In this document: in pieces, positions 63,374 to 64,000 of the stretch
Layout: each line of letters opens with the position of its first letter
How positions within the stretch are numbered: position 1 is the first letter of the stretch
Assembly (NCBI GenBank): GCA_013360745.1
Contig: JABWBA010000001.1
Location: 1 to 64,000 of the forward strand
From: Chthonomonadales bacterium
GTDB taxonomy: Bacteria > Armatimonadota > Chthonomonadetes > Chthonomonadales > CAJBBX01
Length of the DNA: 64,000 nucleotides
Reading direction: 5' to 3'
Translations under genes and position numbers: made by a program
The notes under the pieces: generated by a model
What the model was told of the DNA's origin: nothing
The model's input: the letters and a program-made list of their open reading frames with translations, nothing else
Database searches by the model: none

Positions 63374-64000
63374 TTGACGATTCAGGTGGCCGCGGCTCAA
63401 GTGCGCCCCCGGAAAGCCGATTATCAGGCCAATCTCGAGATGCTGGGCGACCTGTTCGAGCAGCTGGCCGAATCGACAACCCCAACCGATTTGCTGACAT
63501 TACCGGAAACCATCCTTTCGGGCTATTTCCTCGAAGGCGGGGTTCGTGACGTCGCGAGGCCCGCCGATGCGGTATTTGAGGACATCCTGGCCGTGTTCCG
63601 TTCGCGATGTGTCGACCCTGAGGCCGTCCTCGATGTCTCTCTGGGGTTCTACGAAGAGTACCGAGGACAATACTATAACGCCGCGCTGTACGCCACTCTA
63701 ACTGGTTCCGATCATGCCGCCTGCGCCGCTCGCCTCCATCACGTTCATCGCAAGTTTTTCTTACCCACCTATGGTGTGTTTGACGAACAGCGGCATGTGA
63801 CCCGTGGACGTACGATTACCGCGTTCGACACGCGACTTGGGCGGCAGGCGCTGTTGATCTGTGAGGACGCATGGCACTCCGTCAGTGCGGCCTTAGCGGC
63901 GCTCCAGGGAGCGCGCATCATCCACATACTGAGCGCTTCGCCGGGAACGGATTTTCACGGGCCGACGCCTGGCAATCTGGCCTGTTGGGATCGGATCCTC
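63374..64000 (+). CDS. Nitrilase-superfamily amidase, NadE-glutaminase-like (partial)
   Basis: 209 residues are visible and the frame runs off the right edge. The carbon-nitrogen hydrolase triad is complete: Glu in LTLPETILSGYF, Lys in HRKFFLPTYGVFDE, and Cys in LLICEDAWHS. The Lys and Cys blocks resemble the glutaminase domain of glutamine-dependent NAD synthetase. Whether a synthetase domain follows lies outside the window, so it could instead be a lone nitrilase-type amidase. TTG 63374 is preceded by AAGGAG at a seven-base spacing. Confidence 0.85.
   Translation, partial: MTIQVAAAQVRPRKADYQANLEMLGDLFEQLAESTTPTDLLTLPETILSGYFLEGGVRDVARPADAVFEDILAVFRSRCVDPEAVLDVSLGFYEEYRGQYYNAALYATLTGSDHAACAARLHHVHRKFFLPTYGVFDEQRHVTRGRTITAFDTRLGRQALLICEDAWHSVSAALAALQGARIIHILSASPGTDFHGPTPGNLACWDRIL

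Overview
This window is about 64 kb of chromosomal DNA, moderately GC-rich, densely coding, with many GTG and TTG starts and many 1-20 base gene overlaps. Gene content suggests a free-living aerobic heterotroph of the Armatimonadota or a neighbouring lineage. Pointers are a DUF6785-type membrane protein, a DUF2961 protein, secreted glycoside-hydrolase-like proteins, a protein made only of homing-endonuclease-associated repeats, and a complex I operon. No 16S gene is present, so the phylum is an inference. There is no prophage, IS element or CRISPR array.

Layout. 0-3.4 kb: tail of an unknown gene, an MFS transporter, an LCP-family cell-wall protein behind a strong promoter, and a small cupin. 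3.5-16.4 kb (minus): a run reading glcD-glcE-glcF (glycolate oxidase), a phosphohexomutase, purC, then an addB-like and an addA-like helicase/nuclease pair. 16.5-21.3 kb: miaB, a small minus-strand membrane peptide with an in-frame TGA (candidate selenoprotein), a lipoprotein, an orphan PilC/GspF protein, a DnaJ-TPR membrane protein and a cold-shock gene. 21.5-30.5 kb: a glycosylasparaginase-type hydrolase, a lactate-racemase-domain protein, a minus-strand set (NIL-domain protein, tlyA, a glycosidase, DUF2961), and the DUF6785 transporter-like protein. 30.6-37.5 kb: hemerythrin, FMN-binding protein, cation/proton antiporter, tRNA-Asn, the repeat protein, a Gfo/Idh/MocA oxidoreductase and polyphosphate kinase.

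37.6-51.1 kb is a tightly overlapping complex I operon, nuoACDEFGHJKLMN. nuoB and nuoI, which encode the subunits carrying clusters N2 and N6a/b, are absent from their usual places. 51.1-56 kb holds a secreted toroid-type protein, an acetyltransferase, a clan GH-L glycosidase-like protein and a secreted alpha/beta hydrolase.

56.1-60.8 kb is the most unusual unit. An ECF-like sigma factor overlaps an XRE-type regulator, followed by a 1047-residue fusion of an ImmA/IrrE metallopeptidase, a UvrD/Rep helicase and a Cas4/AddB-like Fe-S nuclease fold. By analogy with IrrE-DdrO and ImmA-ImmR, it looks like a DNA-damage or foreign-DNA sensor in which the protease that would clip the repressor is joined to the helicase that meets the DNA. 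The window ends with rimI, tsaD, an M50B-like membrane protease and a truncated nitrilase-superfamily gene.

Clear vegetative promoters (TTGAC[T/A], 17-18 bases, TATA[C/T]T) precede the LCP gene, csp, tRNA-Asn and the last gene. Several genes end in hairpins without a T-run.
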